From Lachnospiraceae bacterium (GTDB lineage Bacteria; Bacillota; Clostridia; Lachnospirales; Lachnospiraceae): a stretch of DNA of 38,422 nt. The notes under the pieces were generated by a model. That model was not told the origin of the DNA. It did no database searches and was given only the letters and a program-made list of their open reading frames with translations. The position numbers were made by a program, and so were the translations under genes. Below, in pieces: positions 24,601 to 32,032 of this stretch (its first letter is position 1; the number at the start of each line of letters is the position of its first letter). Where the stretch lies: contig JABZIV010000021.1 in assembly GCA_015258095.1 (NCBI GenBank), positions 1 to 38,422 of the forward strand, written 5' to 3'.

Positions 24601-25485
24601 ATGGGAGAAAAGGGGACTCCGTTACATGAGAAAGGAAAAGAAAGAGAGAATCGTTTAAAGGGCATTCTTGCCATCATTCTCTCTGCGGCAGGCTTCGCCG
24701 GGATGGGCTTCTTCGTGAAGCTCTCGGGAAAAGTGCCGGTGATGGAGAAAGCGATGTTTCGAAATGCCGTTGCGGCGTTGATTGCCTTTTTCATCATGCG
24801 AAGAGACGGGGCATCCTTCTTTGTAGAGAAGGACAATCGTTTTCCCCTGTTTTTACGCTGTCTCTTCGGCACAACAGGACTGGTTTGTAATTTCTGGGCA
24901 ATCGGGTATCTGAAACTTGGGGATGCCAGTATCTTGCAGAAAATGGCACCGTTTTTTGCGATTGTGATGTCGATTTTCATTTTGAAGGAAAAGCCGAGTA
25001 TCGTAGCGATTGTTTCGGTGCTGATTGCCCTTCTCGGCGCGGCTTTCGTCGTGAAGCCGGGGCAGGGAGTTCTCGGCCTTCCTGCGCTGGTCGGTCTCTT
25101 CGGCGGCTTTTGTGCAGGTACAGCCTATACCTTTGTGCGGAAACTCGGCATGCGGGGGGTAGACGGTGCGCAGATTGTGTTTTATTTTTCTTTTTTCTCT
25201 CTTATTGTGATCTTACCGTTCTGCGTACTGCATTTTGTTTCCCTTACGATGATGCAGTTTCTGTATCTCCTTTGCGCGGGAGTCAGCGCGGCGGTCGGAC
25301 AGATTTTTGTGACGAAGGCGTATTCCTATGCACCGGCGAAAGAAATCTCGGTCTTTGACTACAGTCAGGTTATTTTCTCCGCACTGCTCGGTTTCGTCGT
25401 GTTCCGTGAGGTGCCGGATATCTACAGTTTTATCGGTTACATTTTGATTTTTACGATGGCAATATGGAAATGGAAGAAGGACTAG
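24601..25485 (+). CDS. EamA/DMT-superfamily transporter
   Basis: This inner-membrane permease has 294 residues and ten hydrophobic segments, organised as two five-helix EamA halves, the usual layout of the drug/metabolite transporter superfamily. The family exports or exchanges amino acids, metabolites or nucleotide sugars; the substrate here is unknown. The frame is open back to 24460, inside the previous gene, but that stretch is a translated 12-residue tandem repeat, so I take the ATG at 24601, which gives the normal family length. Its SD is only moderate (AAGGAAAGGG about 12 bases upstream). It ends one base before the nitroreductase start, so the two are co-translated. Confidence 0.85.
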   Translation: MGEKGTPLHEKGKERENRLKGILAIILSAAGFAGMGFFVKLSGKVPVMEKAMFRNAVAALIAFFIMRRDGASFFVEKDNRFPLFLRCLFGTTGLVCNFWAIGYLKLGDASILQKMAPFFAIVMSIFILKEKPSIVAIVSVLIALLGAAFVVKPGQGVLGLPALVGLFGGFCAGTAYTFVRKLGMRGVDGAQIVFYFSFFSLIVILPFCVLHFVSLTMMQFLYLLCAGVSAAVGQIFVTKAYSYAPAKEISVFDYSQVIFSALLGFVVFREVPDIYSFIGYILIFTMAIWKWKKD

Positions 25486-25486
25486 C

Positions 25487-26236
25487 ATGAGTTTGGCAGT
25501 ACAGGACAAAAGAAAAGCAAGAATGAAGGAAATTGTTCAGAAGAGGAAGTCCCAGCGACATTTTTCGGGAGAGGCGCTTTCGGAAGGGTTTATCGAGAAG
25601 TTGCAGGCGGAGATTCTTGAGGAGAACACGGAGAGCCAGCTCAATATCGAGTTTGTGGAAGACGGAAGCAAAGCCTTTTCCCACTTCGGAAAGTCGTACG
25701 GCCTTTTCAAAAATGTACGAAGCCTCCTTCTTCTGAAGGGAAATCCGGGACTTCCGTACTTTAAGGAGAAAATCGGGTATTATGGAGAGAAGCTCCTGCT
25801 CTTTTCCGAAGGAGAAGGCGTGCAGACCTGTTGGGTGGGAGGCACCTTTGACCGGGAGGAGTTTTCTTATCCGGAGGAGGAACAAGTGGAAGCGGTCATT
25901 CTTCTCGGTTACGCGGGAAATGCGGGACTGGTCGGGAAGCTTACGACTTCCCTCTTCCATACGAAGAAGAAGGACTGGCTAAGCAGGATTGAAGGAAAGC
26001 AGCCTTATCCGAAATGGGTTAGAGAAGGGATGGAAGCGGTGGCGCTTGCGCCAAGCGCAATGAATAAGCAGAAACCGTTTTTTCATTACCATGACGGGGT
26101 GTTAACGGCAACAACAGTAAATGACTATGAACTGGATCTGGTGGATCTCGGCATTGCGAAGTGCCACTTTGAAGAGGGTGTCGGCTGTGGCCGCTTCGTT
26201 TTTGGAAATGGAAGAGAGTTCGCGCCGGAAGGATAG
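25487..26236 (+). CDS. Nitroreductase family protein (TM1586-like)
   Basis: This cytosolic protein of 249 residues is a probable FMN-dependent NAD(P)H oxidoreductase. It resembles the TM1586 branch, in which two nitroreductase half-domains are fused in one chain: the first half opens with KRKSQRHFS (FMN-binding R-x-S-x-R-x-F pattern) and carries GVQTCWVGGTFDR; the second half has the ALAPSAMNKQP segment and DLGIAKCHFE. The physiological substrate is not predictable. The start lies one base after the EamA stop. A strong terminator follows at 26299. Confidence 0.82.
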   Translation: MSLAVQDKRKARMKEIVQKRKSQRHFSGEALSEGFIEKLQAEILEENTESQLNIEFVEDGSKAFSHFGKSYGLFKNVRSLLLLKGNPGLPYFKEKIGYYGEKLLLFSEGEGVQTCWVGGTFDREEFSYPEEEQVEAVILLGYAGNAGLVGKLTTSLFHTKKKDWLSRIEGKQPYPKWVREGMEAVALAPSAMNKQKPFFHYHDGVLTATTVNDYELDLVDLGIAKCHFEEGVGCGRFVFGNGREFAPEG

Positions 26237-26298
26237 AGAACGGCGTGGGAGAATGTATACGTCGGAAGAATAGGAAACGGAGAAAAAGGTTTAGAGAG

Positions 26299-26327
26299 GA
26301 GGCAGACATCTGTCTGCCTCTTTTTTT
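26299..26327 (+). terminator. Intrinsic terminator
   Basis: GAGGCAGAC (26299-26307) pairs with GTCTGCCTC (26312-26320) around ATCT, followed by seven T at 26321-26327. It closes the GH109-like, EamA and nitroreductase transcript. Confidence 0.9.
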
Positions 26328-26470
26328 AGGGAGAAAGAGGAAATCGGAAAGATAGTCAAATGAGAAAGAGGAGAGGGAAAAGAAAGTAAACTTATGTATA
26401 TGTTTTAAATTACAAAAAATCGAATAATTTTAATTGTGTTTTGTTATAAATAAAGAATTTTATAAAATTG

Positions 26471-26553
26471 TAAGAAGATTCTTAAAATAGAAAAAGCAAA
26501 AACAATTAATCCTCTATATTTATGTTGATTTCTTAATTTTTAGATTGTAGGAT
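26471..26553 (+). promoter_or_regulatory. Candidate promoter region of the surface protein gene
   Basis: The 328-bp gap before the surface protein gene is very AT-rich. TTGATT (26525-26530), 17 bp, TAGGAT (26548-26553) is the best sigma-A match, with a leader of about 95 bases. A 14-bp palindrome TAAGAAGATTCTTA is at 26471-26484. No gene is visible in this gap. Confidence 0.4.
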
Positions 26554-26654
26554 AGCGAAAGTTTAAGGAGAACCATAGGACGAATTCAGGGAGAAGAGAG
26601 TAGCTACTATGGGATCAAATCAATCAAATCAATAATGGATAGAGGAGAGAAGAC

Positions 26655-28532
26655 ATGAGAAGAAAGAATTTAGGATTAAAAGTAGCTGCACTCGCTGTAA
26701 CAGGAACGATTGCAGTAAGCCCGATGACAGTAAGAGCGGAAGAGGGAACTGCAAGTACAGCAGTGTCGGCACCGGTAAGTGCAGCAGGAGGAGCAACAAG
26801 TAGTACAGAAACTACAGCAGCTGGCGGAGCAGCTTCCGCATCCGCAGCAAGCACAACAACAACTCCGGCTGCAACAACTGCTGCTACACCGGCAGCACCG
26901 GTTACCGTTACAGAGCCGGCAGCAGATCCGGCAACTACTGTGCCGAATGAAGTGAATAATGTGGTAAATAAGGATGATTTTCAAGGCACGAAAATCAATG
27001 CGGATGGAGTTAGCTTTGAAATCACTCCTGATGATGTAAAAGATAAGACAGAGCTTTCTGTTAAGTCTAGCGAATTTAATGGAACAGAGTATGCAAATAA
27101 GGAGAGCGGAGACCTTGTCATGAAAGGAGATCTTTCCATTAAAGAAGATAAAGAAGAACAAGGTGCCGGGAATTTTGATTCCACTGAGATTGCTGCACAC
27201 GACGTAGAGAGTGGAAAGACATACTCTTTAAAGGCGGATTTGGATGTCTCCGCGGTTACGAATGCCATTCTTGCATCGGAGAAGGTAGGAGATAAGAGCG
27301 CGGAAAACAATGCAAAGGATACTTATGTGAATGATTTGGAAACCGGGCTTCGCGCTACTTTTACGATGGGAGATAAGCTTGACGGAAGCTTCCATCTTCC
27401 TACAGACTTAGATGATGCAAAAAAACATTATGCACTAAGTGCTTCTGATGGAAATCGTATGATTTTCCGCATTAATTATGCAAACTCAACTTTTGCTAAG
27501 GACAAAGTAAGTATTGCGATGGATTTGGATTTATCGAATATTACACCGTTTAAAACAACGTATGGGAAGAATGGAAATGGACCGGATTTATATAGTACAA
27601 CAATTATCAAAGGAAAAGACGGAAAGAATTATACAGTGAGTACTGTCGAGAATTTTAGACATTCATTTAAGCGTTTTTTCTTTAATCCTGCGAAAGATAA
27701 TGCTGGAGAATATGCCGGAACGTATCCTGATGAGAATAAAAAGAATGCAGATGGTACCTATAAAAATAAAGAAACTTACAAAACAAGTACTTTTGGCAAT
27801 TTAAGAGAAATCGTCAGAAATTCCGCACAAAAGATTCAACTTATAATGACCGGAGTTCAACTTAATTCTGCCAATGGCAATAAACAGTCGGCAAGTGAAT
27901 CTACAGAAACAGCTACAGAAGTAACAACCACTACCACGACAACGACGGAGGGAACCATTAATGGAACCTTGGTTGGATATATGAAAGCCAGCTTGGGAGC
28001 TAGAGGATGGGGAGATGCTGCCTACACATGGGGCGCTATCCAGAATGATGCCGGTCGTGACAAGGTTGCCGGTCAGGATAATGACAAGGTTTCCTTGACA
28101 GTTAAGTTTACAGATAAGGAGCATACCGTTACTCCGATTACACCGGTAAATCCCGTACAGCCTGTTAACCCGGGCAATGGCGGTAACGGTGGAAATGGCG
28201 GCAATGGCGGAAGCAGAACACCGATTGTGAATCCTTCTACACCGTCTCAGCCGGGAAATGTACTGGGTGAGGATCGTCCGACACCGTCTAACCAGGGTGA
28301 AGTTCTGGGAGAGAACCGTCCGACACCGGTTACAGCAGAGAATACGGTAGCTGTCGCAAAGAAAGGGGAGGTTCTCGGAGAGAATCGTCCTGTAGCAAAG
28401 AACCTTTCTACAAGAGGAAAGGTAAGCACAGGAGACTACAATTTTGCGGGACTTTGGGCATCTCTCTTCGGTCTGTCCGTACTTTCTCTTGCAGGCTACG
28501 TTGTTCTCAGTAAGAGAGCGGAAGAGAAGTAA
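26655..28532 (+). CDS. Cell-surface protein with VLGENRP repeats and C-terminal anchor
   Basis: The product has 625 residues and is probably exported and retained at the cell surface. A signal peptide covers about 1-28 (ends TVRAEE). Residues 30-105 are Ala/Thr/Pro-rich and likely extended. The middle (about 110-480) is a folded region I do not recognise, with a Thr-rich island (TTTTTTTEG) near 430. A Gly/Asn linker follows, then three VLGE(D/N)RP motifs (about 535-580). The tail has VSTGDYNF, a hydrophobic segment at about 598-616 and KRAEEK, resembling a sortase signal but without an LPxTG. AGAGGAG gives a good SD. The gene is monocistronic, ended by a hairpin at 28590. Confidence 0.75.
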   Translation: MRRKNLGLKVAALAVTGTIAVSPMTVRAEEGTASTAVSAPVSAAGGATSSTETTAAGGAASASAASTTTTPAATTAATPAAPVTVTEPAADPATTVPNEVNNVVNKDDFQGTKINADGVSFEITPDDVKDKTELSVKSSEFNGTEYANKESGDLVMKGDLSIKEDKEEQGAGNFDSTEIAAHDVESGKTYSLKADLDVSAVTNAILASEKVGDKSAENNAKDTYVNDLETGLRATFTMGDKLDGSFHLPTDLDDAKKHYALSASDGNRMIFRINYANSTFAKDKVSIAMDLDLSNITPFKTTYGKNGNGPDLYSTTIIKGKDGKNYTVSTVENFRHSFKRFFFNPAKDNAGEYAGTYPDENKKNADGTYKNKETYKTSTFGNLREIVRNSAQKIQLIMTGVQLNSANGNKQSASESTETATEVTTTTTTTTEGTINGTLVGYMKASLGARGWGDAAYTWGAIQNDAGRDKVAGQDNDKVSLTVKFTDKEHTVTPITPVNPVQPVNPGNGGNGGNGGNGGSRTPIVNPSTPSQPGNVLGEDRPTPSNQGEVLGENRPTPVTAENTVAVAKKGEVLGENRPVAKNLSTRGKVSTGDYNFAGLWASLFGLSVLSLAGYVVLSKRAEEK

Positions 28533-28589
28533 AAAACGAAGAGTAAAACCGAAAAAGTAAAAAGGAAAGAAAAGATAAGATAAAGAAAA

Positions 28590-28646
28590 GGGAGCAGACG
28601 CTTCGCACCGGGGAGAAACAGGGTGCAGCGTTTGCTCCCTTCTTTG
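28590..28646 (+). terminator. Intrinsic terminator
   Basis: The arm GGGAGCAGACGC (28590-28601) pairs with GCGTTTGCTCCC (28628-28639) with one mismatch; inner bases CACC and GGGTG add to the stem. TTCTTTG follows. It ends the surface protein transcript. Confidence 0.7.
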
Positions 28647-28692
28647 TAGGGGAATTTGAAAAGGCATTTTGCCAAAAAGGAGAATGTGATAT

Positions 28693-28721
28693 TTGCAACA
28701 CTATTTTTCCCTCCTTATGCT
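28693..28721 (+). promoter_or_regulatory. Promoter of the bicupin gene
   Basis: TTGCAA (28693-28698), 17 bp, TATGCT (28716-28721). A TGC-TAAAGT extended -10 alternative overlaps it. The start codon is at 28750 with AAAGGAGG just before. Confidence 0.5.
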
Positions 28722-28749
28722 AAAGTGTAGGCATAGGAAAGGAGGAAGG

Positions 28750-29418
28750 ATGAAGCTGATTGCAGGAAAAGTATTTTCCATAGCGGAAGATTGTAAGCCC
28801 AAAGAAGGTTGCACCGTGTCCAGAGAGGTGGAAGGCGGGGAGAATGCAATCGTAATCTTTTCTTTGGACCGGAAAACGGATATCAGTCCGGAGATTTTTT
28901 CGGAGCATAAGTTTCTGCTCTTGCACGAGGGAGACTTGCAGGTTTATCAGAAGGAAGAAGAGAAGGCGGAGGGGGAGAACCCGGTTCTTTCCAAAGGAGA
29001 TGCCATACTCTGTAAGGTAGGCGTACCGGTTGGAATGTGCACTGAGAAAGGTGCGGTGTATACGGAAATCAATATAAGGAGGAAGGAAATCATGAATGAA
29101 GCGGTAAAGGCGGGAGAAGTATTTCAGTTGAAGGAGCTGGTTCCGTACGGAGCGGGAGAAATCGTAAACAGGGATGTCATGCATAATGCGAAAATGAAGT
29201 TTGTGTTGATGGCATTTGACGAGGGAACAGGTCTTTCCGAACACGCCGCACCGGGCGAAGCGATTGTATTCGCTTTGGAAGGGAAAGCGACCATCAATTA
29301 TGAAGGAAAGGATCATCTGATTCAGGCAGGAGAGCAGTTCCATTTTGCGAAAGGCGGACGGCACAGTGTGAAGGCGGAGGGCAGATTTAAGATGGCTCTG
29401 CTGCTGACTTTGGAATAA
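28750..29418 (+). CDS. Two-domain cupin protein
   Basis: This predicted cytosolic protein has 222 residues and two cupin-like barrels. The C-terminal one (about 140-222) is typical: GLSEHAAPGEAIVFALEGKA, followed by an AGEQFHFAKGGRHSV segment in which the His residues could bind a metal. The N-terminal one (about 1-110) is degenerate and lacks a full set of metal-binding His. Cupins of this size serve as isomerases, dioxygenases or ligand sensors; nothing here decides. I chose ATG 28750 because GGAGGAAGG is directly upstream; the open frame extends 19 codons further but overlaps the promoter. The gene is followed by the toxin-antitoxin promoter region. Confidence 0.75.
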   Translation: MKLIAGKVFSIAEDCKPKEGCTVSREVEGGENAIVIFSLDRKTDISPEIFSEHKFLLLHEGDLQVYQKEEEKAEGENPVLSKGDAILCKVGVPVGMCTEKGAVYTEINIRRKEIMNEAVKAGEVFQLKELVPYGAGEIVNRDVMHNAKMKFVLMAFDEGTGLSEHAAPGEAIVFALEGKATINYEGKDHLIQAGEQFHFAKGGRHSVKAEGRFKMALLLTLE

Positions 29419-29459
29419 GTTCTTTCAAAGTGAAATGTTTTGAAAATAGCAAAGAAGAC

Positions 29460-29513
29460 TTGATAAGGCACCTTCGTTTCTGTACAATAGACTGTACAGG
29501 AATGGAGGTGCTT
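29460..29513 (+). promoter_or_regulatory. Promoter and paired-TGTACA operator of the yefM-like gene
   Basis: TTGATA (29460-29465), 17 bp, TACAAT (29483-29488) is a strong promoter. Two TGTACA boxes at 29481-29486 and 29493-29498, centres 12 bp apart, overlap the -10 box; TGTACA pairs at this distance are the known operator of the E. coli YefM-YoeB complex. The boxes sit inside a longer palindrome with 19-base arms (29468-29486 and 29493-29511) whose three mismatches are all G-T pairs, followed by TTTT. The right arm contains the SD of the antitoxin. Confidence 0.75.
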
Positions 29514-29515
29514 TT

Positions 29516-29761
29516 ATGATAGCGGTAAACTATACGACCATGCGAAACAATTTAAAGGAATACTGCGATCTGGCCACGGATAATGGAGAGACAATCATTA
29601 TTACTCGAAAAGAAGACAAAAATGTAGTTGTTTTAAGCCTGGAGCAGTTTAATGAGATGGAAAAAGAATTACGAAATGCACGGTATTTGGATAAACTGGA
29701 GAGAGGATTTAAACAATTGTTGGAAGGCAAAGGCACTGTACACGAATTGATTGAGGATTAA
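29516..29761 (+). CDS. yefM: YefM/Phd-family antitoxin
   Basis: This 81-residue DNA-binding antitoxin should neutralise a YoeB-type mRNA interferase and repress its own promoter. The N-terminal Phd/YefM fold (1-55) shows the family pattern MIAVNYTTMRNNL, then DNGETIIITRKEDKNVVVLS and FNEMEKEL. The C-terminal tail (about 56-81) is the toxin-binding part. GGAGG is seven bases before the ATG. The toxin frame begins one base after its stop but is broken, so this antitoxin is either an orphan regulator or protects against other YoeB copies. A second copy of its promoter-operator lies at 29946. Confidence 0.9.
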   Translation: MIAVNYTTMRNNLKEYCDLATDNGETIIITRKEDKNVVVLSLEQFNEMEKELRNARYLDKLERGFKQLLEGKGTVHELIED

Positions 29762-29762
29762 G

Positions 29763-29923
29763 ATGAGAAAGATATGGTCCGATGAAGCCTGGGAGGATTA
29801 TTTGAACCCTTAAGATATCGTGATGGCTGGAGCAGAAGGATTGATAAGGAGAATAGACTCGTTTTTACCATTGTCTCCGGTGAATTACTTATTGTTTCAT
29901 GTAGAGGGCATTATGAAAAGTGA
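29763..29923 (+). pseudogene. yoeB: YoeB-like toxin remnant with internal deletion and frameshift
   Basis: The frame from ATG 29763 reads MRKIWSDEAWEDYL, the YoeB N-terminus, and then stops at TAA 29811-29813. In a different frame, 29804-29923 encodes 39 residues beginning EPLRYRDGWSRRI and ending CRGHYEK, the YoeB C-terminus with the catalytic Arg and the terminal His-Tyr pair. Compared with E. coli YoeB the middle, roughly 30 residues between DYL and EPL, is missing and the join is out of frame. No intact toxin can be made without a frameshift, and even then the RNA-binding middle would be absent. The high conservation of both ends suggests a recent loss. Confidence 0.9.
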
Positions 29924-29945
29924 TGTTAATACAATGGAATAGAAC

Positions 29946-29999
29946 TTGCTAAAGTACCTTCCTTTCTGTACTATAGGCTGTACAGGAAGGAAGGTACTT
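29946..29999 (+). promoter_or_regulatory. Duplicate of the yefM promoter-operator upstream of yhcH
   Basis: TTGCTA (29946-29951), 17 bp, TACTAT (29969-29974), with TGTACT (29967-29972) and TGTACA (29979-29984), centres 12 bp apart. From the -35 box to the start-codon position it is the same length as the yefM copy, and I count 49 identical bases of 59 (29946-30004 against 29460-29518). The 19-base palindrome arms are kept, with paired changes. It is followed by six T, so it may also end transcripts from upstream. Confidence 0.8.
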
Positions 30000-30001
30000 T
30001 T

Positions 30002-30061
30002 TTGATAGTGAGAAAGTTTACGTTCAGGAGAAATAAGGAGGCAGTTTATGATTATCGATAA
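30002..30061 (+). pseudogene. Vestigial antitoxin start
   Basis: Directly after the duplicated promoter, a frame starting at TTG 30002 reads LIVRKFTFRRNKEAVYDYR and stops at 30059-30061. The first eleven codons align without gaps to the yefM start (MIAVNYTTMRN), with about two thirds of bases identical. It carries no usable fold and overlaps the yhcH start, so it is the decayed end of the duplicated unit. Confidence 0.6.
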
Positions 30062-30503
30062 GTTGGAGAACATTTCGTTTTATGCACCGATTCTTCCCAA
30101 TCTGGAGAAGGGAATGAAGGCGATTTCCGATTTGAAGGAAAAGGGAGCGTTTGCACCGGGAAGATATGACTTTGAGGGCGGATTCTTTAAGGTGGAAAAT
30201 GGCAGCACGAAGCTCTTTGCCGATGGAACGTATGAAGCACATAAGAAGTATATCGATGTACAGATTATAGAAGAGGGTTCGGAAGAAATCGCCTGGGATA
30301 CTTTAGAGAGCCTTACGGAAACGGTTCCGTATAATGCGGAAAAAGACGCTGCGCGCTATACAGGCGATTTTTCCCATCAGATGAAGATCGGAAAAGGAAT
30401 GTTCTGGGCTGCTTTTCCCTGGGACGGGCATAGACCCGGTGCGCATTCGAAGGAGGAGCAACAGTACACGAAGATTATTTTGAAGCTTCCGTTTCAAGCA
30501 TAA
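30048..30503 (+). CDS. YhcH/YjgK/YiaL family protein
   Basis: This 151-residue cytosolic protein belongs to the family that includes E. coli YhcH and TabA, cupin-like proteins linked to sialic acid and other sugar-acid pathways; the biochemical role is generally unsettled. Family motifs are FEGGFFKVE, the conserved EAHKKYIDVQ and the metal-site end FPWDGHRPGAH. AGGAGG sits just before the ATG. The only promoter I see upstream is the duplicated yefM promoter at 29946, about 75 bases before the start. The permease gene follows by 29 bases, so the two probably form an operon. Confidence 0.88.
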   Translation: MIIDKLENISFYAPILPNLEKGMKAISDLKEKGAFAPGRYDFEGGFFKVENGSTKLFADGTYEAHKKYIDVQIIEEGSEEIAWDTLESLTETVPYNAEKDAARYTGDFSHQMKIGKGMFWAAFPWDGHRPGAHSKEEQQYTKIILKLPFQA

Positions 30504-30532
30504 GATTTTTAAATAGAGGTTAGGGGATAAGA

Positions 30533-31813
30533 ATGAATTTACAAATGATTGCGATTGTGCTCTTCACTTTGATGTATGTCGTGATGATTGCGAAAACGGA
30601 GTGGAGGCTTTATGCCATCTGGACAGTCGCGGTGCTTTTTGTTCTTTTCGGCATCTTGAAAAGGAATCCGCTGTACTGGTTCTCCGTCATCAACTGGAAT
30701 GTCATCATGATGATCGGGGGCACCATGGTCATCGTATATTATTTTATCGAGTCAAAGATGCCGAATCGCCTGGCGGAGCTGATTCTGGACAAGTGCTCTA
30801 CGGTCAAGTGGGTCATTATCCTGATGTCTCTCTTTGCCGGTGCCGTTTCCGCCTTCATTGACAATGTGGCGACGGTGCTGATGATTGCACCGGTCGGCCT
30901 TGCGATATGTAAGAAGTTAAAAATCAGTCCGGTTTCCATGCTCCTTGCGATTGCCGTTTCCTCGAATCTACAGGGAGCGGCGACGCTGGTGGGGGATACG
31001 ACTTCCATCATGCTCGGCGCTTATGCGAAGATGAACTTCATGCAGTTTTTCTTTATGCACGGGCGTCCCGGAATCTTCTGGGCAGTGGAGCTCGGTGCAC
31101 TCCTTACGGTGCCGGTTATGCTCTTCCTTTTTCACTCGTTTAATCAGAAGGTTACGGCGGAAGAAAGGACGGAAGTCGAAGGAATCTTTCCGACAATCGC
31201 TCTTTGTGCAGTAGTAGTATGCCTGATTATCGCGTCCTTTATTCCGAATACACCGAGTACCATCAACGGAATCATCTGCTGTGTCATTGCGGTGATTTGT
31301 ATGCTCGTGGATTTGCAGATGAAGAAAATGCCGGAAAATATCAAGAAGTCCGTCCTCTCGATTGATTTTGAAACCCTCTGTATTCTGCTCGGCCTGTTCC
31401 TTGTCATTCAGGGCATTACGGATGTCGGCGTCATCGATTTGGTCGCAAACGGAATAGCGAAGGTGGGAGGAAAGAATCTTTTCTTACTGTACACGATTAT
31501 CGTTTGGGGTTCCGTGCTCTTCTCCGCTTTTGTCGACAATATTCCGTACGTGGCGACCATGCTTCCGATCATTACGGGCATCAGTCAGTTGCTTGGTATC
31601 GAGCCCTATCTCCTGTATTTCGGGCTTCTTTCCGGTGCGACCCTCGGGGGGAATATTACTCCGATTGGAGCCAGTGCAAATATCACGGCAGTCGGGATGT
31701 TGAAGCAGAACGGTTACACGGTGAAATTCTCGGATTTTATGAAGATCGGGATTCCCTTCACCTTTGTGGCAGTTTTGACAGGCTATCTCTTTATCTGGTT
31801 TTTCTGGCATTAA
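30533..31813 (+). CDS. Ion-transporter-superfamily permease (ArsB/NhaD/SLC13-like)
   Basis: This membrane permease has 426 residues and about eleven or twelve hydrophobic segments in two inverted halves. Each half carries the matching signature of the superfamily: FIDNVATVLMIAPVG with SSNLQGAATLVGDTTS in the first, and FVDNIPYVATMLPII with LGGNITPIGASANITAVG in the second. Members move arsenite, sodium/protons, or di- and tricarboxylates; the substrate here is open, but the YhcH partner gene favours an organic anion such as a sugar acid. SD AGGGGAT is near the ATG. A terminator lies at 31952. Confidence 0.83.
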   Translation: MNLQMIAIVLFTLMYVVMIAKTEWRLYAIWTVAVLFVLFGILKRNPLYWFSVINWNVIMMIGGTMVIVYYFIESKMPNRLAELILDKCSTVKWVIILMSLFAGAVSAFIDNVATVLMIAPVGLAICKKLKISPVSMLLAIAVSSNLQGAATLVGDTTSIMLGAYAKMNFMQFFFMHGRPGIFWAVELGALLTVPVMLFLFHSFNQKVTAEERTEVEGIFPTIALCAVVVCLIIASFIPNTPSTINGIICCVIAVICMLVDLQMKKMPENIKKSVLSIDFETLCILLGLFLVIQGITDVGVIDLVANGIAKVGGKNLFLLYTIIVWGSVLFSAFVDNIPYVATMLPIITGISQLLGIEPYLLYFGLLSGATLGGNITPIGASANITAVGMLKQNGYTVKFSDFMKIGIPFTFVAVLTGYLFIWFFWH

Positions 31814-31951
31814 TATTTTTAAATTGATTAGGCTGTATTCTTCAGAAAGCTTAACCTTCTATAGAAGAATAGGGTAAGGGACTGTAAGATAGCAAAGTGG
31901 TTTTGTTGCTGTACTGTAAAAAGAATTTTTGTTCCTTTGCAGCTTTATTCT

Positions 31952-31983
31952 AACGAGTGTCGTTCGTGCGATACTCGTTTTTT
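31952..31983 (+). terminator. Intrinsic terminator
   Basis: AACGAGTGTCG (31952-31962) pairs with CGATACTCGTT (31969-31979) with one G-T pair and a six-base loop; six T cover 31978-31983. It ends the yhcH-permease transcript. The sequence from 31814 to 31951 shows no gene. Confidence 0.8.
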
Positions 31984-32032
31984 CTTTTGAACAGGTGGGG
32001 TAGAAAGAGCCTCCGACATCTTATTTACAGAA

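Noticed and set aside
29419..30047. Insertion sequence or MITE as explanation for the repeated palindrome
   Set aside because: Similarity continues beyond the palindrome into the antitoxin start on one side and the -35 region on the other, and no transposase or clear target duplication is seen. Duplication of the toxin-antitoxin front end fits better.
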